Shown piece after piece: positions 1-6,195 of a stretch of 7,904 bases of DNA (position 1 is the first letter of the stretch; every line of letters starts with the position of its first letter). The stretch comes from Candidatus Parvarchaeota archaeon. GTDB taxonomy: Archaea; Nanobdellota; Nanobdellia; CSSed11-243R1. The stretch covers positions 1 to 7,904 of the forward strand of contig PWUQ01000011.1 of assembly GCA_003563585.1 (NCBI GenBank), read 5' to 3'. A program made the translations under genes and the position numbers. Below the pieces are notes generated by a model. That model saw only the letters and a program-made list of their open reading frames with translations, had not been told where the DNA came from and did not search any database.

Positions 1-455
1 ATTCTTTTGTTTTCGGATTTTTCTGCTGCTTCTCTATAAAATTTAATTGCTCTTTCTTCTCTTTCATGCGATTTTTTTAAATTTTCATTATAATCTTCAG
101 AACAATCTTCTCCCACTTCTCTTTTAGGTATATCAGTTTTCAATATTTTACCCCAAACTTCTGCATGTTCATATTCTATTTTTGCAAGTCTTTTGAACAT
201 AGATTTACCTTCGATACTCTTTGTATTTTTGTTAGAACATAAATAAAATCTCGAATTGTCTATTTCTAACTCTAAAGCTTTTTCAACAAGTTTTTTATCT
301 GTTTCAGATAATTCTACATCAAATTTTACGTCTTCATCTCGTGCAAAAATTATCAATTCTTTATGAGCTCCACAGAAAGGACAATGAGTTGGTTTCTCAC
401 TACCTATATAAACTTCTCCACAAATTTTGCATCTAAATACATCAACGATGGTCAT
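1..455 (-). CDS. Rubrerythrin-like protein with N-terminal rubredoxin-like domain (3' end missing)
   Basis: Translated leftwards from ATG 455-453, this frame stays open for 151 codons to the window edge. Residues 9-28 form a rubredoxin-like iron knuckle, with C9-x2-C12 and C25-x2-C28. A ferritin-like helical region follows. E64 with Y71 (E-x6-Y) matches helix A of rubrerythrins, E94-x2-H97 matches the ExxH of helix B, and acidic residues E131-E134 before F139-Y140 match helix C. The last helix, with the second ExxH, lies outside the window. In the family such proteins reduce hydrogen peroxide in the cytoplasm using a diiron site fed by the rubredoxin iron. Having the rubredoxin part first is the order of 'reverse' rubrerythrins. 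The start is supported by a GGTGA site five bases upstream. It lies 19 bases after the L35Ae stop codon, so co-transcription is likely. An electron-transfer or peroxide-defence role is inferred from the family only. Confidence 0.85.
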   Translation of the reverse strand, partial: MTIVDVFRCKICGEVYIGSEKPTHCPFCGAHKELIIFARDEDVKFDVELSETDKKLVEKALELEIDNSRFYLCSNKNTKSIEGKSMFKRLAKIEYEHAEVWGKILKTDIPKREVGEDCSEDYNENLKKSHEREERAIKFYREAAEKSENKR

Positions 456-460
456 TTATT

Positions 461-465
461 TCACC
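461..465 (-). promoter_or_regulatory. Ribosome binding site of the rubrerythrin-like gene
   Basis: On the minus strand the sequence reads GGGGTGA, with GGTGA ending five bases before ATG 455. It sits in the 19-base gap after the L35Ae stop codon. I see no TATA box at the right distance, which fits an internal operon gene translated from its own Shine-Dalgarno site. Confidence 0.75.
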
Positions 466-474
466 CCAAGTTCA

Positions 475-732
475 CTATTTTATTTCACATTCCATTCCAA
501 TTGCTTGTCCTGGAACACCCTTTTTGAAACGAACTCGTACAACCCCTTTGTTTCCATGAGTTGCAAAAATTTTTCCAATCATTTTTGTTTTTTCAGAAAT
601 ATCTAATTCTACTCTTTTTCCTAAAATTTCATGAGCCTTAGACAAATCAGTTATATCACTAACTTTAACCAACACTTGATTGGGTGTTTGTCTGTGACGC
701 CCTCTTCTATAACTAACAATAAGTCCTTTCAT
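475..732 (-). CDS. rpl35ae: Large ribosomal subunit protein L35Ae (eL33)
   Basis: This 85-residue protein is a component of the large ribosomal subunit in archaea and eukaryotes and is absent from bacteria. The N-terminal SYRRGRHRQ segment, the central GK-containing turn, and the C-terminal HGNKGVVRVRFKKGVPGQA-type stretch are hallmarks of the L35Ae family, and the length is normal for archaea. A longer frame starts at 783, but it would overlap the preceding gene and add 17 non-family residues (ending LSFLFF). The family alignment starts at MKGLIVSYRRG, so ATG 732-730 is chosen. A TATA box centred about 25 bases upstream with no Shine-Dalgarno site indicates a leaderless transcript. The rubrerythrin-like gene follows after 19 bases and probably shares the mRNA. 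Confidence 0.95.
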   Translation of the reverse strand: MKGLIVSYRRGRHRQTPNQVLVKVSDITDLSKAHEILGKRVELDISEKTKMIGKIFATHGNKGVVRVRFKKGVPGQAIGMECEIK

Positions 733-751
733 AAAAAATAAGAAAGAAAGA

Positions 752-764
752 GTATTTTTAAAGG
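752..764 (-). promoter_or_regulatory. TATA-type promoter of the L35Ae gene
   Basis: The minus strand reads CCTTTAAAAATAC, an archaeal BRE/TATA-like element whose centre is about 25 bases from ATG 732. That distance places transcription start at or very near the A of the start codon. The element lies in the 37-base gap after the nucleotidyltransferase stop codon, so this ribosomal gene need not depend on readthrough from upstream. Confidence 0.65.
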
Positions 765-769
765 TTTTG

Positions 770-1927
770 TTATCTCTGAGCAAGCTCTTTTGTAATTAAT
801 TCTTCTGCTTTTTTGTCAGGTTTTTCGTTTTCCTTTAAATTTACATCAGAATGTCTTGTAACTTCTTTCTTTTTTTGATTTTTTTTATCTTTGCTTTCAA
901 AAAGAAATGTTTCTCCTTTATCTTCTCTCATCTTTTTTAACAGTTTTTCCATCTTTTTGACAAATTCTTCTGTATTTTTTTGATGTTTGTCCCATTCTTT
1001 TCCAGTATATTCTTTTTTGTCTCCATGTTCAATATCTTTGTAATTTTTTATAACGTCTTTTGCAATTTTAGCATATTTTTTTGCAACTAATTTTTCTTTT
1101 TTAACAAGAACATCCTCTACAAATTTTGGAACTTCGTTTGGTGCAGGTGGTCTGTAACCTAATTCCATCAAAACTGCTTGCCCACTTGATACAATTGCTT
1201 GTTCTAAGTTGTATGCTATCTTCTTTAACATTGTATCTTTTGCAAGAGAAACTAATTTTGTTGCAACATACATGTGTTTGTCTATAGATTCTTTACTTGG
1301 TTTTATGTATCCCATTTTCATGAGCATCTGCATTGGCATGAAAAATCCAGCATCATATAATATTACACCATCTCTTAAAAGATTGTATATAACAGGATTT
1401 CCTTCCATAACATATTGCCAAAATTCTGTTAGCAAATATGGTTGAGGATGCAATTTTTTAGAAATTGGATGTCCTATTTCAAGAAGTCTTTGGAACAACT
1501 TATCTTTTAATTCACTTCTCGTCATTTTTCTTACATCAGTATCATCTATTATTACTGCAATGTCTATATCATTTGTTTTTTTCTTTTTAGAAACTGTTTT
1601 TTTTGTTTTTTTACTTCCAAAAAGAACCACTGATTTTATATATTTTCCAAATTTACTTACAACAGAAGTTACATATTTATCCACAGCTTTTGCGTCTTCT
1701 TTTTCTAAATACTTCTCGAGCATCTTAACTGCTCCACCTTCTTCCACCATCTTTTTAAGATATGTTTCAGCAATTTTTTCAGCATCCTCTTTTGAAAGTC
1801 CTTTATCTTCCATTATTTTTTTAACAAGTTTTTCTTTAGCTTTTAAGAATGCTTCTTTCTTTTTTTCTTCATCCTTTGCTGATTTTTTTCCAGACTTCTT
1901 ACTGGATTTTTTCTTTTTTTTAACCAT
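770..1927 (-). CDS. Nucleotidyltransferase-fold protein with HEPN-like C-terminal domain (paralogue 1)
   Basis: This protein has 385 residues. The first 35 or so are extremely Lys/Ser-rich, followed by a charged helical stretch. The minimal nucleotidyltransferase signature is at about 97-127: an IKSVVLFGS segment with G104-S105, a Lys-rich loop, then D120-x-D122 inside NDIDIAVII. This family transfers nucleotides using metal bound by such acids. The third carboxylate usual in these folds is not evident: the corresponding strand (about 158-166) has H160 but no Asp/Glu. Residues about 215-335 are helical and HEPN-like, including a QAVLMELGYRPPAP segment. I see no RX4HXY RNase motif, so toxin activity is not supported. 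The C-terminal 45 residues are charged and probably disordered. The gene at 2920-3744 is a clear paralogue. ATG 1927 is chosen over 1990 because AGGTGG lies just before it and the TATA box lies inside the longer frame. The substrate is unknown. Confidence 0.8.
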   Translation of the reverse strand: MVKKKKKSSKKSGKKSAKDEEKKKEAFLKAKEKLVKKIMEDKGLSKEDAEKIAETYLKKMVEEGGAVKMLEKYLEKEDAKAVDKYVTSVVSKFGKYIKSVVLFGSKKTKKTVSKKKKTNDIDIAVIIDDTDVRKMTRSELKDKLFQRLLEIGHPISKKLHPQPYLLTEFWQYVMEGNPVIYNLLRDGVILYDAGFFMPMQMLMKMGYIKPSKESIDKHMYVATKLVSLAKDTMLKKIAYNLEQAIVSSGQAVLMELGYRPPAPNEVPKFVEDVLVKKEKLVAKKYAKIAKDVIKNYKDIEHGDKKEYTGKEWDKHQKNTEEFVKKMEKLLKKMREDKGETFLFESKDKKNQKKKEVTRHSDVNLKENEKPDKKAEELITKELAQR

Positions 1928-1931
1928 TATA

Positions 1932-1936
1932 CCACC
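1932..1936 (-). promoter_or_regulatory. Ribosome binding site deciding the start of paralogue 1
   Basis: The minus strand reads AGGTGG followed by TATA and then ATG 1927. This site supports the internal ATG over the in-frame ATG at 1990, which would add 21 residues and lies upstream of the probable transcription start. Confidence 0.65.
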
Positions 1937-1962
1937 TTTTATACTAAAGTTAAATGTAAATT

Positions 1963-1976
1963 CATTTATATACTTT
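1963..1976 (-). promoter_or_regulatory. TATA-type promoter of nucleotidyltransferase paralogue 1
   Basis: The minus strand reads AAAGTATATAAATG, a good archaeal TATA box centred about 43 bases upstream of ATG 1927. Initiation about 25 bases downstream would leave a leader of roughly 18 bases that includes the GGTGG site. Confidence 0.6.
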
Positions 1977-2006
1977 TTAATTAGCGACATCTATATTCTT
2001 ATATTG

Positions 2007-2026
2007 TAACTATTAATAAGTAGTTA
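2007..2026. repeat. 20-bp dyad between divergent promoters
   Basis: TAACTA and TAGTTA form perfect 6-bp inverted arms around an 8-base spacer. The dyad lies between the outward-facing TATA boxes at 1963-1976 (minus) and 2039-2046 (plus). It could be an operator controlling both genes. However, short A+T-rich dyads arise easily by chance here. Confidence 0.3.
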
Positions 2027-2031
2027 ATAAA

Positions 2032-2046
2032 CGAAAGGTTTATAAA
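2032..2046 (+). promoter_or_regulatory. BRE/TATA promoter of the 274-residue protein gene
   Basis: CGAAAGG followed by TTTATAAA (2039-2046) matches an archaeal BRE plus TATA box. Initiation about 25 bases downstream falls near 2068. That gives a leader of roughly 14 bases containing the Shine-Dalgarno site at 2073-2077. Confidence 0.7.
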
Positions 2047-2072
2047 CATCAAAGTATATAGATTTACTGTGG

Positions 2073-2077
2073 GGTGA
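2073..2077 (+). promoter_or_regulatory. Ribosome binding site of the 274-residue protein gene
   Basis: GGTGA within GGGGTGA lies four bases before ATG 2082. It is the same core seen before the other leadered or internal genes of this window. Confidence 0.75.
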
Positions 2078-2081
2078 TTAT

Positions 2082-2906
2082 ATGAAACAAAAAAAGAATC
2101 AAAATAAAATCGAAGAATTATTTTCTAGCTATAGTAATGAAATTAAAAAATTAGAAAATATGAATAGTTTAATTGATGCATATAATTCAAATTCTGCTAA
2201 TAAAGACGAAATTATTCATGGTATAGATAAATTTATTGTTAATTATACAGGAAATCAAGAGATTATTCCAAAAGGAAAAAATCCAGAAAGTAAAATAAAA
2301 GCATTAAAGAGAATTATTGGAACTGAAGCATTGGATGCATACTCACATATTCCAGGCATGACAGAGTTTTCTTTGGAAAATTTACCATACATCTCCAATT
2401 TTGAGTTTTTAGGTGGATTAGAAAAACTTTCAAAAGAATTTAATGGGGAAGAATTTGATAATAGGGATTATCATAGAATAAAAAAAGATTTGAAAGATGT
2501 ACTCGAAGGAAAAATGTCAGATGAAAAATTAGGAAAAATTATTAAAAATCATTATCAAAAGGAATTCCAAGAATATGCAAAAAATAACGAAGAAGATTCA
2601 TTAAAATACGAACATTTTTCAGATATTATTGCAGAACTTGCAGTAGATAATAAAACACTCATATCGGAAGGAATATCTGGAATTGTATCCAAAGAAGAAG
2701 TAGAACCATATATTGAAAAGAATAAAGACAAAATTATTGAGTATTCGACAGACATTGTAAGAAATGTTAAAGATGAATATGGTAAGTTTTTGAATTCTAC
2801 TAGTAAGGAATATGGAAATGAATACAAAGGATACGAAGCAATCAAAGAATTTTCTAACAACTTCAGTAAATGTATAGAACCATACATAAACCAAAACAAA
2901 AAATAA
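2082..2906 (+). CDS. Hypothetical hydrophilic, Asn/Lys/Glu-rich 274-residue protein
   Basis: I do not recognise this protein. It has a well-placed BRE/TATA promoter and a GGTGA site, so the gene itself is well supported. The product is soluble and mostly helical in appearance, rich in Lys, Glu, Asn and Ile. It has no signal peptide, membrane segment, CxxC pair or recognisable catalytic motif. A Lys/Asn-rich first 10 residues lead into a helical region, and a slightly more hydrophobic segment lies at about 85-125 (with HIPGMTEFSLENLPYISNFEF inside). A charged C-terminal half ends in NQNKK. It is the only complete plus-strand gene here, sitting between two paralogous nucleotidyltransferase genes. 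It is divergent from the first and convergent with the second. Its Asn-rich composition differs somewhat from the neighbours and may mark an accessory or fast-evolving gene, but that is weak evidence. Confidence 0.8.
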   Translation: MKQKKNQNKIEELFSSYSNEIKKLENMNSLIDAYNSNSANKDEIIHGIDKFIVNYTGNQEIIPKGKNPESKIKALKRIIGTEALDAYSHIPGMTEFSLENLPYISNFEFLGGLEKLSKEFNGEEFDNRDYHRIKKDLKDVLEGKMSDEKLGKIIKNHYQKEFQEYAKNNEEDSLKYEHFSDIIAELAVDNKTLISEGISGIVSKEEVEPYIEKNKDKIIEYSTDIVRNVKDEYGKFLNSTSKEYGNEYKGYEAIKEFSNNFSKCIEPYINQNKK

Positions 2907-2916
2907 ATTTTTGTTT
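2894..2916. terminator. Inverted repeat across the stop codon, possible bidirectional terminator
   Basis: AAACAAAAA (2894-2902) and TTTTTGTTT (2908-2916) are perfect 9-bp inverted arms around a 5-base loop containing most of the stop codon of the plus-strand gene. Two convergent genes end 13 bases apart here. T-rich runs occur on the plus strand (2908 onwards) and, from the A-run, on the minus strand, as expected for archaeal U-tract termination in both directions. The stem is almost all A-T pairs, so the T-tracts probably matter more than the hairpin. Confidence 0.45.
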
Positions 2917-2919
2917 AAT

Positions 2920-3744
2920 TTATTCTTTCCTTTCTTTTCTTTTTATTAATCCGTTCATTTTTTCTTGGAACTCTTCAGCCATTTTTCTATATCTATCGAA
3001 ATCTACTCCACTACCTTTGATTATCTCTCCATGTATTATTGCCTTAGAAGTTTTCCAAATTTCTCTATAATACCCTATATATTTTTTATTGAGTAATTTT
3101 TTACTTACAAAAGTATCCTTAAGCATTCCTTCTATGTGTTCAGGAGAAGGCGGAACGTTTCCATATTTCATAAGCGCACCTTGCGCAGAATCAATCATAA
3201 CCCAATATAAATCGACAATTCCAGCAAGTATTCTTGCATTTGCTCTTGTTAGATGTCCTGGAACTCTTGCCATTGCATTGTATATAGCTTCTCTAGAAGG
3301 TCTTATCCTCCCTGCAGATAAAAGAAATTGCAAGGGTTCAAAGTAACCAGTATCTATCAAAGGAATACCTGTTCTTAATACATTTATGGCAACAGGTTCT
3401 CCATGAAGTATATTTTCCCAAAAAGTTGTAAGTGTAACTGTACTTACATGAAGTCTGGGATCGCTTTTTCTTACAAGCTTTGCGAGTTCTAAATTATACC
3501 AATCTATAAATTTTCTTGTTGGTGCAATCGCTGTATCATCAGTTATTATTAGAATATCAAAATCACTTTTTTCTTTTGGTGCTGCTTTTGGAATAGAACC
3601 AAATAAAACTATAGATTTTATTATACCTGGAAACATATCAAATACTTTCTTTGCGAAATTATAAGAAACATTATATGCCTCACCAATCATTTCTTCTTTT
3701 TCTTTATGTGTTAATTTTCTTCTTGGAACTTTTTTATTTTCCAT
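2920..3744 (-). CDS. Nucleotidyltransferase-fold protein with HEPN-like C-terminal domain (paralogue 2)
   Basis: This 274-residue protein is the compact version of the one at 770-1927, without the long Lys-rich N-terminus and C-terminal tail. The nucleotidyltransferase signature is at about 42-67: IKSIVLFGS with G49-S50, then D61-x-D63 in SDFDILIITDD. Shared landmarks with paralogue 1 are the IKS(I/V)VLFGS segment, DDT, the T-x-FW motif (about 107-109), the GxP..I..LR.G segment, and the PSREAI/PSKESI segment (about 149-154). A helical HEPN-like region spans about 155-265 (QGALMKYGNVPPSPEHI at its centre, then IIHGE). As in paralogue 1, the third catalytic acid is not evident (H99 in LHVSTVTL) and there is no RX4HXY motif. 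It is the last gene of the minus-strand block, 41 bases after the TIM-barrel gene, with a strong GAGGTGA site. Nucleotide transfer to a nucleic acid, protein or small molecule is possible. The target is unknown. Confidence 0.85.
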   Translation of the reverse strand: MENKKVPRRKLTHKEKEEMIGEAYNVSYNFAKKVFDMFPGIIKSIVLFGSIPKAAPKEKSDFDILIITDDTAIAPTRKFIDWYNLELAKLVRKSDPRLHVSTVTLTTFWENILHGEPVAINVLRTGIPLIDTGYFEPLQFLLSAGRIRPSREAIYNAMARVPGHLTRANARILAGIVDLYWVMIDSAQGALMKYGNVPPSPEHIEGMLKDTFVSKKLLNKKYIGYYREIWKTSKAIIHGEIIKGSGVDFDRYRKMAEEFQEKMNGLIKRKERKE

Positions 3745-3748
3745 TAGC

Positions 3749-3755
3749 TCACCTC
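3749..3755 (-). promoter_or_regulatory. Ribosome binding site of nucleotidyltransferase paralogue 2
   Basis: The minus strand reads GAGGTGA four bases before ATG 3744, the longest Shine-Dalgarno match in the window. The 41-base gap before it has only weak TATA-like sequence, which favours co-transcription with the upstream TIM-barrel gene. Confidence 0.75.
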
Positions 3756-3785
3756 ACAATTTTAACATTTTAATTAGTTATAATA

Positions 3786-5456
3786 TTAACTCATAGGAGT
3801 TCCTGAGAATTGTTCACCAGGTCTTCTTCCTCCAATTTGCGCACCTGTTGAATAAGGCAATCCTGAAAAGCCCGCTCCATATGTCTGAAAATTTATATCA
3901 GGTAATATAGGACCTGTTGTAAATGAATATCCCGTTTCAAAGTAAGTTCCTCCCGCCATTTCCCAATTTGCACCACCTTGAACTAAATTTGCGTTAAGTC
4001 CATATAATGATTGAGATACACCAAAAGCATTCGCACCATACTCAGGAACTCCCCAAGTTTCAAGCATTGGGCGCCCTTTCCACCCTTTTTTCTTCAATTT
4101 TTTCATAGCTTCATTTACCGGAGCATTTCCCCATCCTGTAGGTAAATGTGTATCATGATCTCCAAAATTATCCGATATATGAACATATTTTACTATAGGA
4201 TATATTTCATCGATTTCATTTAATATTTCTTTATCTGTCTTACCATATTTTTTCCACATGTTTGCGTGTCCTATATCATAATTCATTCCGATGATATTAT
4301 TCGCTTCTTTTCTAGCTCTATTTCTCGACAAACCCTTTTTTTTCACAAGTTCATTTGTTAAACCTCTTCTAACATCTTTTACTAGTTCTGCTGTTTGTTT
4401 TGGATTCCCAAGTGCGTGATCCGGACTAAATTGTTCTATAACAATCATAGGTTTAGATGGTTTGTTATATGCTTCCATTCCAAGCTCAATAAAACTTTTT
4501 TTAGCCTTTTCTTTTGCGAAATTGTCTGTTTTATCAAACATTTTCAATTGTCCATATTTATCAGTATATTTCCTTTCTAAATTAGTTAAGTCGGCTCTAG
4601 TTCTTTTTTCTCTTTTTTTATGAACTTCATAATTATGTAAAGATTGAATTAAATCACTCATTCTATTTCTTCTAGCTTCTTCCAAAATCCTTGCTCTCCC
4701 TCTCTCACTTCTAAGTTCTTCTTTATTTGTATTTATCATACCCAATATTTGTTGTTCATATAAATCACTATGATATGAAGCCATCGCTCTTGCATGCTCT
4801 AAACTTTCCTGTGTTTCCCTATTCTCCATTTTCAAGAATCCTTCTGGTAAAACGGTATAAACTCCCCTATTCTTAGTTTCTAAAAAATCTTTACCTGGTT
4901 TTAATCCCATACTTATCAAATGTTCTTTTGGGTATGTTACATCCTTTTTTTCAAATGTTTTTAAACCACCAGTTTCTTTGTTAACTGCATAAACTAAATT
5001 TTGTGGGTCTGGGTTTCCGGGTATTTGTTCGACAGAATGGATGGTTACTGGTATATGTTTCTGCTTCATACTTCTTCCAATTTGATCAGCAAAATCTATC
5101 ACTTTTTTGTGTTCTCTTATAGCGTTCAATCTCGCATTTTCACTTATTTGATTTCCTTGTCCACCTGCAGGACAATGATGTGAAGAATGAAGAGATAGGT
5201 TTATTCTGTTTAATTTAGCTAATCTTATCAATTCTTCTCTTTCAATTTTGCTTATTTGGTCAATATGTCCTGTTCTTTGCTGAGGATTTATTTGGGTGCC
5301 CATAGAAAGTTCTAAACTTTGTAAACCCCAATTAATAGCTGTATTTGTTCTCATAACAGGATTTCCCGCTAATAACATAGTCGAACCAAGGCCATAGCTA
5401 CCAAAATCCATAGAATTAAACTTTTTATGTTCGAAACTTAAATTATCTCCATACAT
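3786..5456 (-). CDS. Endonuclease IV / xylose isomerase-like TIM-barrel metalloprotein with large insertion
   Basis: The 556-residue product belongs by motif to the AP-endonuclease-2/xylose-isomerase-like TIM barrels. All nine metal ligands of endonuclease IV appear in order: H90 (SLHSSH), H140 (VTIHS), E341 (VIEQF), D394 and H397 (YDIGH), H426 (VHISD), D435 and H437 (DTH, before a GWG turn) and E466 (MLETWG). The D-x2-H and D-x-H spacings match. The known enzyme cleaves DNA at abasic sites with three zinc ions, while related barrels isomerise or epimerise sugars; which applies here is unproven. Endonuclease IV has about 280 residues. Here about 165 extra charged residues (about 145-335) are inserted between the H140 and E341 strands. 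The last 85 residues form a Gly/Tyr/Phe/Ser/Thr-rich tail. ATG 5456 overlaps the upstream stop codon (TAATG) and has a GGTGA site, so translation is probably coupled. There is no signal peptide; it is likely cytoplasmic. Confidence 0.85.
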   Translation of the reverse strand: MYGDNLSFEHKKFNSMDFGSYGLGSTMLLAGNPVMRTNTAINWGLQSLELSMGTQINPQQRTGHIDQISKIEREELIRLAKLNRINLSLHSSHHCPAGGQGNQISENARLNAIREHKKVIDFADQIGRSMKQKHIPVTIHSVEQIPGNPDPQNLVYAVNKETGGLKTFEKKDVTYPKEHLISMGLKPGKDFLETKNRGVYTVLPEGFLKMENRETQESLEHARAMASYHSDLYEQQILGMINTNKEELRSERGRARILEEARRNRMSDLIQSLHNYEVHKKREKRTRADLTNLERKYTDKYGQLKMFDKTDNFAKEKAKKSFIELGMEAYNKPSKPMIVIEQFSPDHALGNPKQTAELVKDVRRGLTNELVKKKGLSRNRARKEANNIIGMNYDIGHANMWKKYGKTDKEILNEIDEIYPIVKYVHISDNFGDHDTHLPTGWGNAPVNEAMKKLKKKGWKGRPMLETWGVPEYGANAFGVSQSLYGLNANLVQGGANWEMAGGTYFETGYSFTTGPILPDINFQTYGAGFSGLPYSTGAQIGGRRPGEQFSGTPMS

Positions 5457-5467
5457 TATACTTCACC
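5454..5467 (-). promoter_or_regulatory. TAATG stop/start overlap with ribosome binding site
   Basis: On the minus strand GGTGA (5467-5463) is followed by six bases and then TAATG, in which the TAA of the 232-residue gene and the ATG of the TIM-barrel gene share one A. This arrangement fits translational coupling and strongly suggests that the two products are made together. Confidence 0.8.
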
Positions 5468-6154
5468 ATGGCTCAATTTTCTCAGATACTCTTTCCTTTT
5501 TCTTTCATCTTCTTCTAATGATTTACTAAATATTTCCTGTCTTTTATATTCTCCTATTTCTCTTGTTCCTTCTTCTGTTTTTTTAGAAGTGCTTAATTCC
5601 CATTCCACATTTGTAAAAGATTTTCTAGTATCTACGCCTTCTCCCATTCGCATTTCTAAAGGGTCTTCTAATATTTTTCCCCTTGGTTTTATTATATATT
5701 CTGGTTCTTCTAATTGTTTGTATTCTTTGATTTTTTCTTTTTCTAAATATCCTTCTTTTGGCAAATAATCTATTTTTTTTTCAATTTTTTCATCATTTTT
5801 TGGCAAAATTCTATCTTCAGTTATAAAATTTCTTGTATATGTTTCTTCAAAATCGTCCTCTACACTTTCAATTCTTTGGTTATTTATAGGCACTGTAATT
5901 CTAGATTCTAAGCTTATCATATTCTCTATATTTTCTACGTTCTCTTTTTTGTTATCAATATTTAATTCTTCAGAATGAATTTCTTCAAAAGATAATTTTT
6001 TATTTCCATTTTTTTCAATCAATTTTAATAATTTTTTCAATCTTTCTTTTAATTTCTTATCTCTTGTTTCAAAAATTAATTTTTCTATATATTTTATTTT
6101 ACCTTTTTTACTTTCTATCTTATTTAATTTTTCTAAAATTAACTTTATATCCAT
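5456..6154 (-). CDS. Hypothetical charged, largely disordered 232-residue protein
   Basis: I do not recognise this protein. Residues 1-50 are predicted by eye to form amphipathic helices rich in Lys, Leu and Ile (IKLILEKLNKIESKKGK onwards). The remainder is dominated by Glu, Lys, Asn and Asp with few hydrophobic clusters, suggesting disorder with short motifs such as YLPKEGYLEKEK and YIIKPRGKILEDPLEMRMG at about 125-170. There is no membrane segment, signal peptide or catalytic motif. The longest frame begins with a TTG at 6166. ATG 6154 is preferred because a TATA box centred about 29 bases upstream would start transcription just at this codon and no Shine-Dalgarno site is present. Its stop codon overlaps the start of the TIM-barrel gene. 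A role as adaptor or scaffold for that protein or for the 508-residue protein is conjecture from position and composition. Confidence 0.75.
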   Translation of the reverse strand: MDIKLILEKLNKIESKKGKIKYIEKLIFETRDKKLKERLKKLLKLIEKNGNKKLSFEEIHSEELNIDNKKENVENIENMISLESRITVPINNQRIESVEDDFEETYTRNFITEDRILPKNDEKIEKKIDYLPKEGYLEKEKIKEYKQLEEPEYIIKPRGKILEDPLEMRMGEGVDTRKSFTNVEWELSTSKKTEEGTREIGEYKRQEIFSKSLEEDERKRKEYLRKLSHGEV

Positions 6155-6176
6155 CAAATAAAACAATACATTTAAT

Positions 6177-6188
6177 ATTTTTATAAAT
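6177..6188 (-). promoter_or_regulatory. TATA-type promoter of the 232-residue protein gene
   Basis: The minus strand reads ATTTATAAAAAT, centred about 29 bases from ATG 6154, indicating a leaderless or nearly leaderless transcript. It sits within the 41 bases after the 508-residue gene's stop codon. The three downstream genes can therefore be transcribed apart from the first. Confidence 0.6.
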
Positions 6189-6195
6189 TGTTAAA

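Noticed and set aside
733..783. Longer L35Ae start giving 17 extra residues
   Set aside because: It would overlap the upstream stop codon and start upstream of the TATA box, and the family begins at the internal Met.
1560..2009. Plus-strand open frame rich in Phe/Ser that looks membrane-like
   Set aside because: It is antisense to the Lys-rich N-terminus of the nucleotidyltransferase gene: AAA/AAG codons read backwards give Phe and Leu. It has no promoter or ribosome binding site of its own.
2555..2899. Minus-strand frames opposite the 274-residue gene
   Set aside because: The plus-strand gene has a proper BRE/TATA and GGTGA site, while the opposite frames lack start signals and resemble low-complexity shadows.
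770..3744. Active HEPN RNase toxin motif (RX4-6H or RX4HXY) in the two nucleotidyltransferase fusions
   Set aside because: The nearest candidate, R227 to H238 in paralogue 2, has the wrong spacing and is not matched in paralogue 1, so an RNase or MntA-HepT toxin-antitoxin label is not supported.
3786..5456. Straight annotation as endonuclease IV (nfo)
   Set aside because: The metal ligands match, but the insertion of about 165 residues, the long tail and the lack of a checkable DNA-binding loop pattern make the specific name unsafe.
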